In this document: positions 1 to 6,832 of the stretch, piece by piece
Numbering within the stretch: the first letter of the stretch is position 1
Layout: the number at the start of each line of letters is the position of its first letter
Assembly: GCA_028715585.1 (NCBI GenBank)
Contig: JAQURN010000035.1
Location: forward strand, 1 to 10,596
Reading direction: 5' to 3'
DNA from: Actinomycetota bacterium
Lineage (GTDB): Bacteria; Actinomycetota; Geothermincolia; Fen-727; JAQURN01
DNA: 10,596 nt
Notes under the pieces: generated by a model
What the model saw: only the letters and a program-made list of their open reading frames with translations
The model's database searches: none
Told to the model about the DNA's origin: nothing
Position numbers and translations under genes: made by a program

Positions 1-113
1 TTCCTCATCTCCCGGCTTGCGAGAGTTGGATTAGTGGTAACCCCATCAAGCACACCCCAGCTGTGAATTTCCCTTATGTGTTCCACGTTCGCGGTATCGA
101 TGAAAAGCTTCAA
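1..113 (-). CDS. tal: Transaldolase, TalC/fructose-6-phosphate aldolase type (5' part only)
   Basis: Only the first 37 codons lie in the window; the gene runs off the left edge on the minus strand. The translation begins MKLFIDTANVEHIREI and continues to GVLDGVTTNPTLASRE. These match the first beta strand (FIDTAN) and the LDGVTTNP loop of the small transaldolase family. That family transfers dihydroxyacetone units between sugar phosphates in the cytoplasm, or in some members acts as fructose-6-phosphate aldolase. The Schiff-base lysine lies outside the window, so the two activities cannot be told apart. The start is TTG at 113-111, chosen because a near-perfect Shine-Dalgarno AAAGGAGGT sits 4 nt upstream and homology begins exactly there. 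The gene lies about 100 bp downstream of 2-phosphoglycerate kinase on the same strand, with a small inverted repeat between them, so it may or may not share the transcript. Confidence 0.85.
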   Translation of the reverse strand, partial: MKLFIDTANVEHIREIHSWGVLDGVTTNPTLASREMR

Positions 114-117
114 AACT

Positions 118-126
118 ACCTCCTTT
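118..126 (-). promoter_or_regulatory. Strong Shine-Dalgarno for the transaldolase TTG start
   Basis: On the minus strand AAAGGAGGT is followed by AGTT and then TTG. This is almost the full anti-16S complement and supports both the non-ATG start and a bacterial host. Confidence 0.75.
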
Positions 127-180
127 GCGTCTTTTTATCCTGCTCCAGGAAATCTGGCATGCTGAACTCATGCAGACCAA

Positions 181-208
181 AATTTGAGTTGGAAGAACAG
201 CTCAAATT
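181..208 (-). terminator. Inverted repeat just after the 2-phosphoglycerate kinase stop; weak terminator or processing site
   Basis: AATTTGAG (181-188) and CTCAAATT (201-208) form a perfect 8-bp inverted repeat with a 12-nt loop. On the minus strand it starts 2 nt after the TGA of 2-phosphoglycerate kinase and is followed by TTTTGG. The stem is AT-rich and the U run is short, so it may terminate only partly, or protect an mRNA 3' end, rather than fully separate the kinase from the transaldolase. Confidence 0.4.
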
Positions 209-210
209 CA

Positions 211-1203
211 TCAAAAAAGCCATCGGCCTAAATTCTCCTCGGGGGTTCCAATGGCTTCCTCGAGCATTTTTTCTCCTACTTCTCCCTCGCTATATTCGGT
301 AAAGAATTGATTGATGACATATTCGAGGACAGTATTCAGGGTGGAATCGAAATTGTAGCAGGGAAAAACTGGAACCTTTTTCTGTTGCGCAAGCTCCAGT
401 ACGTATTCCTGAATCCTTCGAATATTACTGAAGCTTTCGAGGTAGCGTTCCACCGGCCGCGACCCACCAGTTTGAACATCCCTCGACTCGAAATGGCTCC
501 TATGTTTTTCTTCATCCTCCACCGCGAGTACGAACTGGACCACAAAAGCATCCTTGAAGAACCCCGATTCGATTACCCCGGGAACAAGGTGGGCACCCTC
601 TATTATGAAGTTTGTTTTTTCAACGATTGCCCTCTCTATCAAAGCCTTGACCCCTACCCATACCGTCGCCGCCTGTTCCAGGAATCCAAGGATTAGTTTA
701 TCCGTAGTAGGAGGAAGGGGTATCCTCAGGGCATCGCTTGCCCTGAAGGAAGAGTTAAACAAGGATGGGATAACAGCGGGAGTGAAAAGGGAACGCATTA
801 CCTCTCGAATTACATCGGTAGAGACAATCCTGGTAATCCCAAGCCTCGCGGCGAGCGTGGTAGCAATTGTTGATTTCCCTACCCCGGTCGCCCCACCAAT
901 GAGGATGATGAGCGGTTTGCCAAGAAGAGATACCGAATGCCACCTCCTGTAGATTTCCACGTATTTGGCACCCGCGCTGCGTTCGAGCACCTTCTCCGCA
1001 GTATTACGGACGTGCTCCGTCGTTACTACAGGTGCCCCCTCATCGCGAAGCGTCTCGTGGATTTCAGCCGCGACGCTATATGCCTTCTCGGGAGACAAAC
1101 CGGTCGCCATGATGGACATCGCCATAAGCCCCTTGGAGTAGGGAAGCCTGTTCTCCTCATCCGCGATAATTATCCTCTCTGGCCTTGCTTGTTTTTCAGT
1201 CAT
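211..1203 (-). CDS. pgk2: 2-phosphoglycerate kinase with N-terminal ATP-cone
   Basis: Predicted to phosphorylate 2-phosphoglycerate with ATP to 2,3-diphosphoglycerate, the first committed step of cyclic 2,3-diphosphoglycerate synthesis in the cytoplasm. The protein has 330 residues. Residues about 8-93 resemble an ATP-cone (RIIIADEENRLPYSKG, then helical segments), a nucleotide-sensing module common in this family. Residues about 97-330 are a P-loop kinase with Walker A GGATGVGKST at 103-112, followed by STDVIRE at 128-134. The ATG start at 1203 is the first possible in-frame start after a stop codon; its Shine-Dalgarno is weak (GAAGG about 14 nt upstream). It lies 66 bp after cpgS on the same strand, the gene for the next enzyme of the pathway, which strongly supports the assignment. 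Without that neighbour it would be called a generic P-loop kinase. Confidence 0.85.
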   Translation of the reverse strand: MTEKQARPERIIIADEENRLPYSKGLMAMSIMATGLSPEKAYSVAAEIHETLRDEGAPVVTTEHVRNTAEKVLERSAGAKYVEIYRRWHSVSLLGKPLIILIGGATGVGKSTIATTLAARLGITRIVSTDVIREVMRSLFTPAVIPSLFNSSFRASDALRIPLPPTTDKLILGFLEQAATVWVGVKALIERAIVEKTNFIIEGAHLVPGVIESGFFKDAFVVQFVLAVEDEEKHRSHFESRDVQTGGSRPVERYLESFSNIRRIQEYVLELAQQKKVPVFPCYNFDSTLNTVLEYVINQFFTEYSEGEVGEKMLEEAIGTPEENLGRWLF

Positions 1204-1269
1204 CTCAAAACTTCATACCTTCGAAACCCTTAAAGTGTTCATGGAATTTTCACGAGGTTACATTATTTC

Positions 1270-2661
1270 TTATGAGCGCTTCCGCTTACTGAAGCGGCTT
1301 CCAGCTAAGTCGTAGAGGTAATCGAGTTCCTCATCCAGACTTCCCTCCAGCGCAACTGGAAAGTTCTCGATGTAGACGAGTTCCTTGGACTGTTCATGCG
1401 CGCGAGAGGAAACTACATCCACTCCTGCCGCTTTCAACTCAGTTACAAATACATCAGCACCCTTCGATTTCTGGAGGGCTCTAGCAAGCATACTCCTGTT
1501 GGCGAGATTAGAGCTTACACCTACCAGTCGCGCGCCGTAATTGCTCTCCAGGTATGCCCCTTGCAACTTTACCACCTCGAGGGGGGCAGTGCTTGCAAGA
1601 AAAATTTTCTTTCCCCTCAAGTCACCCAGTGGACGGGGCCTGAAGACCGTCTTAACTATCTTGACTTCGGGATTGATAGAAAAAATCCCATCCGTGAGTC
1701 GGGAGAGTTTTTTACTGGAAACTTGGAATTCTTCACACATTGTAATAACAATCAGGTCGGAAAGCAAGAGCCGATAACGTCCGAGGTATTCGAGGATGTA
1801 TTCCTCCTCCTGGAGAGCAGACACGACCAGGAGAACAGCATCGGTCCCAACGGGCGGTATTGCCGCCCCGCTCCCCTCGAATAGAATGATTTCAGATTCA
1901 GTCTCGCAAGCCAACTTAGCACCCTCGGCTACATTCGAAAAATACGGTTCTCCCGCCATTCCTCCACCACAGCGCCTGCAACCCACAGTAGGCACCTTTC
2001 CCATCATCGCGTCTTCAAAATGGTCACTCGCGGCATGGCGACCAAGCTTAGAGAGCTCTCTTAAGTAGGAATCAGATATCTGGCGAGGGTCACCAAGGAA
2101 TTCTGGATTTTTTGGCCCGCCTCTTCCCATAGTGCATACACAAACCCTTTTGCCACCATCTTGAAGCCGTCTCGCGAAGTAGCCAGATATCGCGGTTTTC
2201 CCCACGCGTTTCCCGCTTCCCCAGATTCCGATGGAGGCCTTTTCGCAGATGAATGGGCGGTTTGGAGAAGAGAAATAGAAATCCGCCCCACGGTAGGAAA
2301 CCCCCATCGCCAGGGACTCGGAAATCAGCTTGAACCTTTCTCTGTATCCAGCAATGGGTTCATCGGATAAATCTATTACTTCATCAACCTCGTGGTCGGC
2401 AATCGCTTCCTTCAAACTCAAAAGAGGGTCTTCTCCAGAATAGAGCGGGAAATTACCATAACTCGCCTCTACTCCATCCCACACTTTCTCTGTCCCCCCC
2501 AGGAAAACAAGGGCCAGAATCGAATAGCCATTAGCCTCCAGGCTTGAAAGCGCGTCCTCTACGACATCGGGGTAGTGTTCGCCGTCAATCAAGGCGATGG
2601 CTTTACGGATTGGAATTTCACCTTTCATGCGAGAATCGGACAACCTCTTCGCTTTCCCCAA
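1270..2661 (-). CDS. cpgS: Cyclic 2,3-diphosphoglycerate synthetase
   Basis: Predicted to close 2,3-diphosphoglycerate into cyclic 2,3-diphosphoglycerate with ATP, forming an intramolecular phosphoanhydride. The family signature AIALIDGEHYPDVVEDAL lies near the N terminus. A P-loop-like GSGKRVGKT follows at about 148-156, then TMGRGGP (177-183), a CRRCGGG motif (228-234) and FEGSGAAIPPVGTD (261-274). Length, 463 residues, fits the family. The start is ambiguous. TTG at 2661 has AAGGA 9 nt upstream and overlaps the preceding phosphoesterase gene by 44 nt. ATG at 2628 (MKGEIPIRK) overlaps by 11 nt but has GAGG 15 nt away. Homology begins after both, and I chose TTG on the ribosome-binding site. 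The C terminus is a basic tail (FSKRKRS). Translation is probably coupled to the phosphoesterase. cDPG is known as a thermoprotective and phosphate-storing solute in methanogens; its role here is inferred. Confidence 0.88.
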   Translation of the reverse strand: MGKAKRLSDSRMKGEIPIRKAIALIDGEHYPDVVEDALSSLEANGYSILALVFLGGTEKVWDGVEASYGNFPLYSGEDPLLSLKEAIADHEVDEVIDLSDEPIAGYRERFKLISESLAMGVSYRGADFYFSSPNRPFICEKASIGIWGSGKRVGKTAISGYFARRLQDGGKRVCVCTMGRGGPKNPEFLGDPRQISDSYLRELSKLGRHAASDHFEDAMMGKVPTVGCRRCGGGMAGEPYFSNVAEGAKLACETESEIILFEGSGAAIPPVGTDAVLLVVSALQEEEYILEYLGRYRLLLSDLIVITMCEEFQVSSKKLSRLTDGIFSINPEVKIVKTVFRPRPLGDLRGKKIFLASTAPLEVVKLQGAYLESNYGARLVGVSSNLANRSMLARALQKSKGADVFVTELKAAGVDVVSSRAHEQSKELVYIENFPVALEGSLDEELDYLYDLAGSRFSKRKRS

Positions 2662-3382
2662 ACGGATATTTCCTTGTTACCTCGCAGAAACTCGGATACA
2701 CGTCAACCACGTTATAGCAAGGTCTGGCATACCCTCGTACCCTCAAGGAAGAAACAGTCCCAGCGTTGACCACCCAGAGGTTCTCAAAACGCCAAGAATG
2801 AGGGACGTGCTTGTGCCCGCACAAAACCAGATCAATCTTCTCCTCTACCAGAAGTTCGAGGAAGTCACCGGCATCCTCGATTACATGTCGTTCCCTACCA
2901 GTCCCAGGTATCGGCAACAGGTGGTGGTGCATCGCTATAACTTTGAAATCCTCAGACCCCCCAAGCATTTCCGTCACCCATCGATAGTTCTGGCGTCCAA
3001 GTTTGCCCTCGTCAAGATCTGGCTGGGAGGAATCCAGTGCCACGATAGTTATCCCACCTATACGTAAAACTTTGTTCCTGGTTCCAAAAGCATCTTCGAA
3101 ATGGACGTAACCGACATTCCTCGAGTCGTGGTTTCCCGGCACCACGCAAATCTCTTCGCATTCTAGGTTGCCAAGGTATGCCTTGACGGCAGAATATTGC
3201 TGCCTGAATCCGTCGTTGGTGAGATCCCCAGTTACCAGAACCACATCGGGCTCCATCCTGTTTATCTCCACAATAGCCCTGTTGAGCAAGTTAGAGACGT
3301 AATGGTTAGAGCCCACGTGAATATCCGAAATCTGGGCTATCCTCGCAATCCTGTCTTCGCCCTTCTCGCCCAATTTCCTCAT
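2618..3382 (-). CDS. Calcineurin-like metallophosphoesterase (CpdA/class III phosphodiesterase type)
   Basis: A two-metal phosphoesterase with all the expected blocks: QISDIHVG (D20, H22), TGDLTNDG (D53), PGNHDSRN (N84, H85, D86), the MHHHLLP histidine block (152-158) and GHKH (190-193). Length, 254 residues, and layout match class III 3',5'-cyclic nucleotide phosphodiesterases, but this fold also cleaves many other phosphomonoesters and diesters. It lies 13-19 nt after sppA and its 3' end overlaps the start of cpgS. A role in turning over cDPG or a related phosphate is therefore possible, but that is inference. Two starts are possible. ATG at 3382 has GAAAGG directly against it, which is too close. 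TTG at 3373, three codons in, has the same AAAGG about 9 nt upstream. No signal peptide is seen, so it is probably cytoplasmic. Confidence 0.85.
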   Translation of the reverse strand: MRKLGEKGEDRIARIAQISDIHVGSNHYVSNLLNRAIVEINRMEPDVVLVTGDLTNDGFRQQYSAVKAYLGNLECEEICVVPGNHDSRNVGYVHFEDAFGTRNKVLRIGGITIVALDSSQPDLDEGKLGRQNYRWVTEMLGGSEDFKVIAMHHHLLPIPGTGRERHVIEDAGDFLELLVEEKIDLVLCGHKHVPHSWRFENLWVVNAGTVSSLRVRGYARPCYNVVDVYPSFCEVTRKYPFGESEEVVRFSHER

Positions 3383-3401
3383 CCTTTCAAAGTCGCCAAT
3401 A

Positions 3402-4397
3402 TTATCTCTTCATGGAGGGGATTTCCAAAGTCTGCTTTTTCTCGAGGGAAACGTCTATCTTTTTCACCAATTCTTTAAGAGTGGTCAAAAGTTCGGAAAT
3501 CAAGGAGAGGCTTCTTCCCCCTTTGACGGGCACTAGCTCTACCTCCCCTTTTATTCCTCCCATTCTCCCCGCCTTCCGCGCGGCATCCCTCAAGTTTCCA
3601 ATGGAATCGATAAGCCCAAGTCTTTTCGCTTCCTCCCCAGGCCAGGTTAGACCGGTCGCCAGTTCTCGCACCCTGGACTCCTTCATTTTTCTTCCAGACG
3701 CGACGTCCGCTATAAAGTTGTCATAGGTAGCCTGCATCTGGGCATCGAGTATCTGAGCCTCTTCAGGGGTTAACTGTCTCAGGGGACTTCCAATGTCTTT
3801 ATATTTTCCCTTCGTAATGACAGTATATTCAACTCCCATTTTATTGTAGAGTTCTTCGAGATTAGGTATCTCGAGAATTACGCCTATACTCCCCACATTC
3901 GAATCAGCGGAAGCGAAAATAAAATCAGCTGCCGACGCGATGTAGTACGCGCCCGATGCCCCCACATCTCCAATCGAGACAACAACCGGTTTTTCCTTTT
4001 TGGTGCGAATGATTTCCCTGTATATTTCCTGTGCCCCCGCTGGCGTCCCGCCAGGGCTTGAAATACGGATGACAATAGCCTTTATCTCTCTATCTTTTCT
4101 AGCTCGATCCAGCTCTTCGATGACGCGCTCCGCGGAAGTCCCCCACTCGAAGAGGCTTCCCTCTCCAGACGAACTTATTATCCCATTTATCTCTACGAGT
4201 CCCACGCGTTTTCCGTGGGGTCTCCCACTGAAAGCGATGGGTAAAATAAAGCAGACGCAAAGAAGAAGTACAACCAAAAAAGCGACGAGCACAATTGCCA
4301 CAATTGCCACTACCCTTCCGCTTCCGCTACCTCCTCCCTGATAACTGCTCGTGGGAGGAGGCGAGGGCGGTCGGAGGGCTGAATGTTCTTCATTCAT
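3402..4397 (-). CDS. sppA: Signal peptide peptidase SppA, S49 family
   Basis: A membrane-anchored serine protease that degrades signal peptides left after secretion. A short proline/glycine/serine-rich N terminus (residues 1-27) is followed by one hydrophobic segment at about 29-56 and an extracytoplasmic protease domain. The nucleophile is S148 in DVGASGAYY, and the general base is probably K200 in TKGKYKDIGSP. Their spacing of 52 residues matches the Ser/Lys dyad of the short Bacillus-type SppA. SSPGGTP (113-119) and SNVGSIGV (166-173) are typical S49 motifs. At 331 residues it has a single protease domain, unlike the double-length E. coli enzyme. The ATG has a textbook AAAAGGAGGT 7 nt upstream. 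It opens a new cluster after the terminator of the threonine cluster and leads into the metallophosphoesterase and cDPG genes. Confidence 0.92.
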   Translation of the reverse strand: MNEEHSALRPPSPPPTSSYQGGGSGSGRVVAIVAIVLVAFLVVLLLCVCFILPIAFSGRPHGKRVGLVEINGIISSSGEGSLFEWGTSAERVIEELDRARKDREIKAIVIRISSPGGTPAGAQEIYREIIRTKKEKPVVVSIGDVGASGAYYIASAADFIFASADSNVGSIGVILEIPNLEELYNKMGVEYTVITKGKYKDIGSPLRQLTPEEAQILDAQMQATYDNFIADVASGRKMKESRVRELATGLTWPGEEAKRLGLIDSIGNLRDAARKAGRMGGIKGEVELVPVKGGRSLSLISELLTTLKELVKKIDVSLEKKQTLEIPSMKR

Positions 4398-4404
4398 TTG
4401 GTTT

Positions 4405-4414
4405 ACCTCCTTTT
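4405..4414 (-). promoter_or_regulatory. Strong Shine-Dalgarno of sppA
   Basis: AAAAGGAGGT on the minus strand sits 7 nt before the sppA ATG and fixes that start. The rest of the 107-bp gap up to 4504 should hold the promoter of the sppA-cpgS cluster. TATCAT at about 4452-4457 is the nearest -10-like match, but no convincing -35 accompanies it. Confidence 0.75.
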
Positions 4415-4466
4415 AGCACCTTGGTAAGCCCAAATAAGCACCAGTTGCTCATGATACTCGGAAATC

Positions 4467-4501
4467 AAAAAAGGGCATCCCCACTACTCTTCGGAAAGCC
4501 C
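4467..4501 (-). terminator. Intrinsic terminator of the threonine cluster
   Basis: Read on the minus strand, GGGCTTTCC pairs with GGGATGCCC across an 11-nt loop. The stem is 9 positions with one U-U mismatch and one G-U pair, and TTTTTT follows at once. It starts 3 nt after the stop codon of the phosphoglycerate-mutase-like gene and separates hom-thrC-mutase from sppA. Confidence 0.75.
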
Positions 4502-4504
4502 GCA

Positions 4505-5707
4505 TCATGAGGAAGGGACATGCTCCCCTCCCAAGAGAAAACTCATTACTTTCCATCCTTCCTCAATGGTCACCCCCCCCATTGCGGCTTTCTCCGAGAA
4601 GCCAGAGGCTCCACCAGTTTCTATATGCGCTCCGCAAGCCGCGAATGGGACTGCCGAAGCGCTGTGAGTTCTTGTAGAGATAAGAGTCTGGTGGTCAGGG
4701 CTTACCATTAAACTCCATGCGCCTTCATAGGAAGAGAAAAATTCAAGAACTGGACCGACCACCATAGAGTCAAATCGCTCGATGGCATTGATTTTCTCAT
4801 CCACGTCACCCATATGGGAAGCCTCATCTGGAGCCTCTACGTGAACGAAGGCAAAATCGCTTTCCTCGAGGAGCCTTATAGCAGCCTCGCCTTTCCCTCT
4901 ATAATTTGTGTCCAGGTAGCCGGTCATGCCTGGAACATCCACGCTTTTGAGCCCCGCGAGCCTTGCAAGCCCTCTGACGACATCCACCGCGCTTACAACC
5001 CCACCCTCGATACCAAACTTTTCTTTGAAACTTTCGAGCTTCACGGCGGTCCCCTGCCCCCACAGCCATATCATCGTAACCGGCGGGGAATCGGAAGCCT
5101 CGAGCCTCTCGTTGACCTTGCGGCACTCGAGAACAGCCTTCGATTTTTCCATCAATTCCCTCACCCGCTCCGAACCCTTCCCCCGCGGCAGGTGGGAGGC
5201 GATTTTCTCACCAATTATGTCGTGGGGGGCTTCACATTTGACCTCGTTGTAATCCCCCTTCAAAAGAAGGATATTCCTATAGGAATTTCCCTCGTAGATT
5301 TTGACTTCGTCATCCCCCAAGTTCTGACTCAGGAAAGAAATTATATCCGCCGCACGCTCTTTGGAAATGTGTCCGGCGCTGTAATCAATCATAGTTCCAT
5401 CTTTTACCGTAACCAGATTGCAGCGAAAAGCTGTCCAGCCCCTTGGGATGTCAATCCCAAGGCTAGCGGCCTCGATGGGTCCGCGTCCGGAATAATATTT
5501 TTTGGGGTCGTAACCCAGAAGCGAAAGAATCGCCACGTCGCTGCCTGCTTCCATTCCTTCAGGTATAGTTTTTGTACTCCCGCAGATTCCCTGGCGAGCA
5601 ATCATGTCCATATTAGGGGTATTAGCAAACTCAAGGGGGGTTTTCCCCTCGAGGCTTGGCAAAGGCTCGCCGGCGGCGCCGTCGGGAACTAAAATGGCGA
5701 CCTTCAT
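4505..5707 (-). CDS. apgM: Phosphoglycerate-mutase-like protein of the alkaline phosphatase superfamily; probable homoserine kinase
   Basis: A 400-residue member of the archaeal-type cofactor-independent phosphoglycerate mutase family. Visible features are MKVAILVPDG with metal ligand D9, EAGSDVAILSLLGYDP with the phosphorylated S56, YYSGRGPIEAASLGI, HVEAPDEASHMGD, and VSPDHQT followed by RTHSASAVPF, which supply the remaining metal ligands. Classic members interconvert 3- and 2-phosphoglycerate. A bacterial subgroup (modelled as TIGR02535) sits in threonine operons that lack thrB and is proposed to phosphorylate homoserine. Here the gene starts 3 nt after the thrC stop and is the last gene before a terminator, and no GHMP-type thrB is in the window, which favours homoserine kinase. 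Mutase activity cannot be excluded, since 2-phosphoglycerate kinase is encoded nearby. The ATG at 5707 is preceded by GGGAG and GAGGG. Confidence 0.85.
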   Translation of the reverse strand: MKVAILVPDGAAGEPLPSLEGKTPLEFANTPNMDMIARQGICGSTKTIPEGMEAGSDVAILSLLGYDPKKYYSGRGPIEAASLGIDIPRGWTAFRCNLVTVKDGTMIDYSAGHISKERAADIISFLSQNLGDDEVKIYEGNSYRNILLLKGDYNEVKCEAPHDIIGEKIASHLPRGKGSERVRELMEKSKAVLECRKVNERLEASDSPPVTMIWLWGQGTAVKLESFKEKFGIEGGVVSAVDVVRGLARLAGLKSVDVPGMTGYLDTNYRGKGEAAIRLLEESDFAFVHVEAPDEASHMGDVDEKINAIERFDSMVVGPVLEFFSSYEGAWSLMVSPDHQTLISTRTHSASAVPFAACGAHIETGGASGFSEKAAMGGVTIEEGWKVMSFLLGGEHVPSS

Positions 5708-5710
5708 CCC

Positions 5711-6832
5711 TCAAGCATCTCCCTTATCGCTACCTATAAAGCGAAGTACGTCCTCTTTCCTCGCCTTTACGACTGGCGGCTCCTCAGACTCTTTCACTGC
5801 CCTTTCCGGGTCTTTGAGCCCATGTCCAGTAAGAATGCAAACAACGCGCGCGTCAGGGGAAATCTCGCTTTGCTCGGCAAACCTGAAGAGCCCGGCAACC
5901 GAAGCCGCCGACGCCGGCTCGACAAAAACTCCTTCCTTTGAACCAAGAAAATGGTAAGCCTCAAGGATTTCCTCATCGCTCACCATGTCTATTTTTCCGC
6001 CAGATTCTCTAGCCGCCGAAACGGCACCTTTCCATGAGGCAGGATTGCCAATCCTTATAGCCGTAGCCAGGGTCTCGGGTTTCTCTATTGGGTATCCCCT
6101 AACGATTGGCGCCGACCCCTCTGCCTGGAATCCCATCATCCTGGGAAGGGAATCGATTTTTGAAGAATCGAAATATTCTTTGTATCCCTTCCAATACGCG
6201 GTGATATTCCCAGCATTTCCTACCGGCATAAACTGGTAGTCTGGCGCTTTTCCCATAACATCGCATATCTCGAAAGCGGCTGTCTTCTGACCTTCGATGC
6301 GGTACGGGTTCAAGCTATTCACCAGCACCGCCGCGCCTTCAGAGGCTATCTCCCGCACAATCCCCAAGGCATCATCGAAATTCCCTTCCAGGGCAAGAAC
6401 CTTTGCCCCATGCATGAGCGCCTGTGAGAGTTTCCCCAGGGCTATCGCCCCTTTCGGTATCACAACCACACACTTGATGCCAGCGATGGAAGCATAAGCG
6501 GCAGCGGACGCGCTCGTGTTTCCGGTTGACGCGCAGATTACCACCCTGGCGGCTTCTTCTGCTGCCTTGCTCAAAGCGACAGTCATTCCCCTGTCTTTGA
6601 AAGAACCAGTGGGATTCGTCCCTTCGTACTTCAGGTAGACATGAAACCCCAGCTTGCTGGACAACTCCCTTGCCTCCAGAAGGGGTGTATTTCCCTCGAG
6701 AAGAGTAATCACCGGCGTAGAATCTGAGACGGGGAGATGCTCACGGTATTCCTCTATCACTCCACGCCAGCGGCGTTCGAGTTTCTCTTCTCTTCTTTGC
6801 GGATTGAAACCTGCGTTACCTTTTAATCTCAT
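5711..6832 (-). CDS. thrC: Threonine synthase
   Basis: A PLP enzyme converting O-phospho-L-homoserine to L-threonine in the cytoplasm. The protein has 373 residues, the size of the shorter bacterial/archaeal class. EGNTPL (46-51) and YLKYEGTNPTGSFKDRGM (66-83) carry the PLP lysine K79. CASTGNTSASAAAYA is the phosphate/substrate loop, and FMPVGNAGN is the glycine-rich PLP-phosphate-binding segment. The ATG at 6832 overlaps the hom TGA in the ATGA arrangement, so translation is probably coupled, and GAAGGG lies 5 nt upstream. The gene lies between hom and the probable homoserine kinase. Together these three give the complete route from aspartate semialdehyde to threonine. Confidence 0.96.
   Translation of the reverse strand: MRLKGNAGFNPQRREEKLERRWRGVIEEYREHLPVSDSTPVITLLEGNTPLLEARELSSKLGFHVYLKYEGTNPTGSFKDRGMTVALSKAAEEAARVVICASTGNTSASAAAYASIAGIKCVVVIPKGAIALGKLSQALMHGAKVLALEGNFDDALGIVREIASEGAAVLVNSLNPYRIEGQKTAAFEICDVMGKAPDYQFMPVGNAGNITAYWKGYKEYFDSSKIDSLPRMMGFQAEGSAPIVRGYPIEKPETLATAIRIGNPASWKGAVSAARESGGKIDMVSDEEILEAYHFLGSKEGVFVEPASAASVAGLFRFAEQSEISPDARVVCILTGHGLKDPERAVKESEEPPVVKARKEDVLRFIGSDKGDA

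Noticed and set aside
63..302. A 79-codon plus-strand open frame at the left edge
   Set aside because: It overlaps the minus-strand transaldolase start, the inverted repeat and the kinase end, and has no recognisable features.
4573..4580. Run of eight G on the coding strand near the 3' end of the mutase-like gene, as a possible phase-variation tract
   Set aside because: The reading frame is intact through it, it encodes ordinary residues (MGGV), and a housekeeping metabolic gene is an unlikely target. It could at most be a sequencing-error hotspot.
4814..5692. A 292-codon open frame on the plus strand
   Set aside because: It is antisense to the phosphoglycerate-mutase-like gene, whose motifs are intact on the minus strand. 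Its translation shows no recognisable family and it lacks a good ribosome-binding site.
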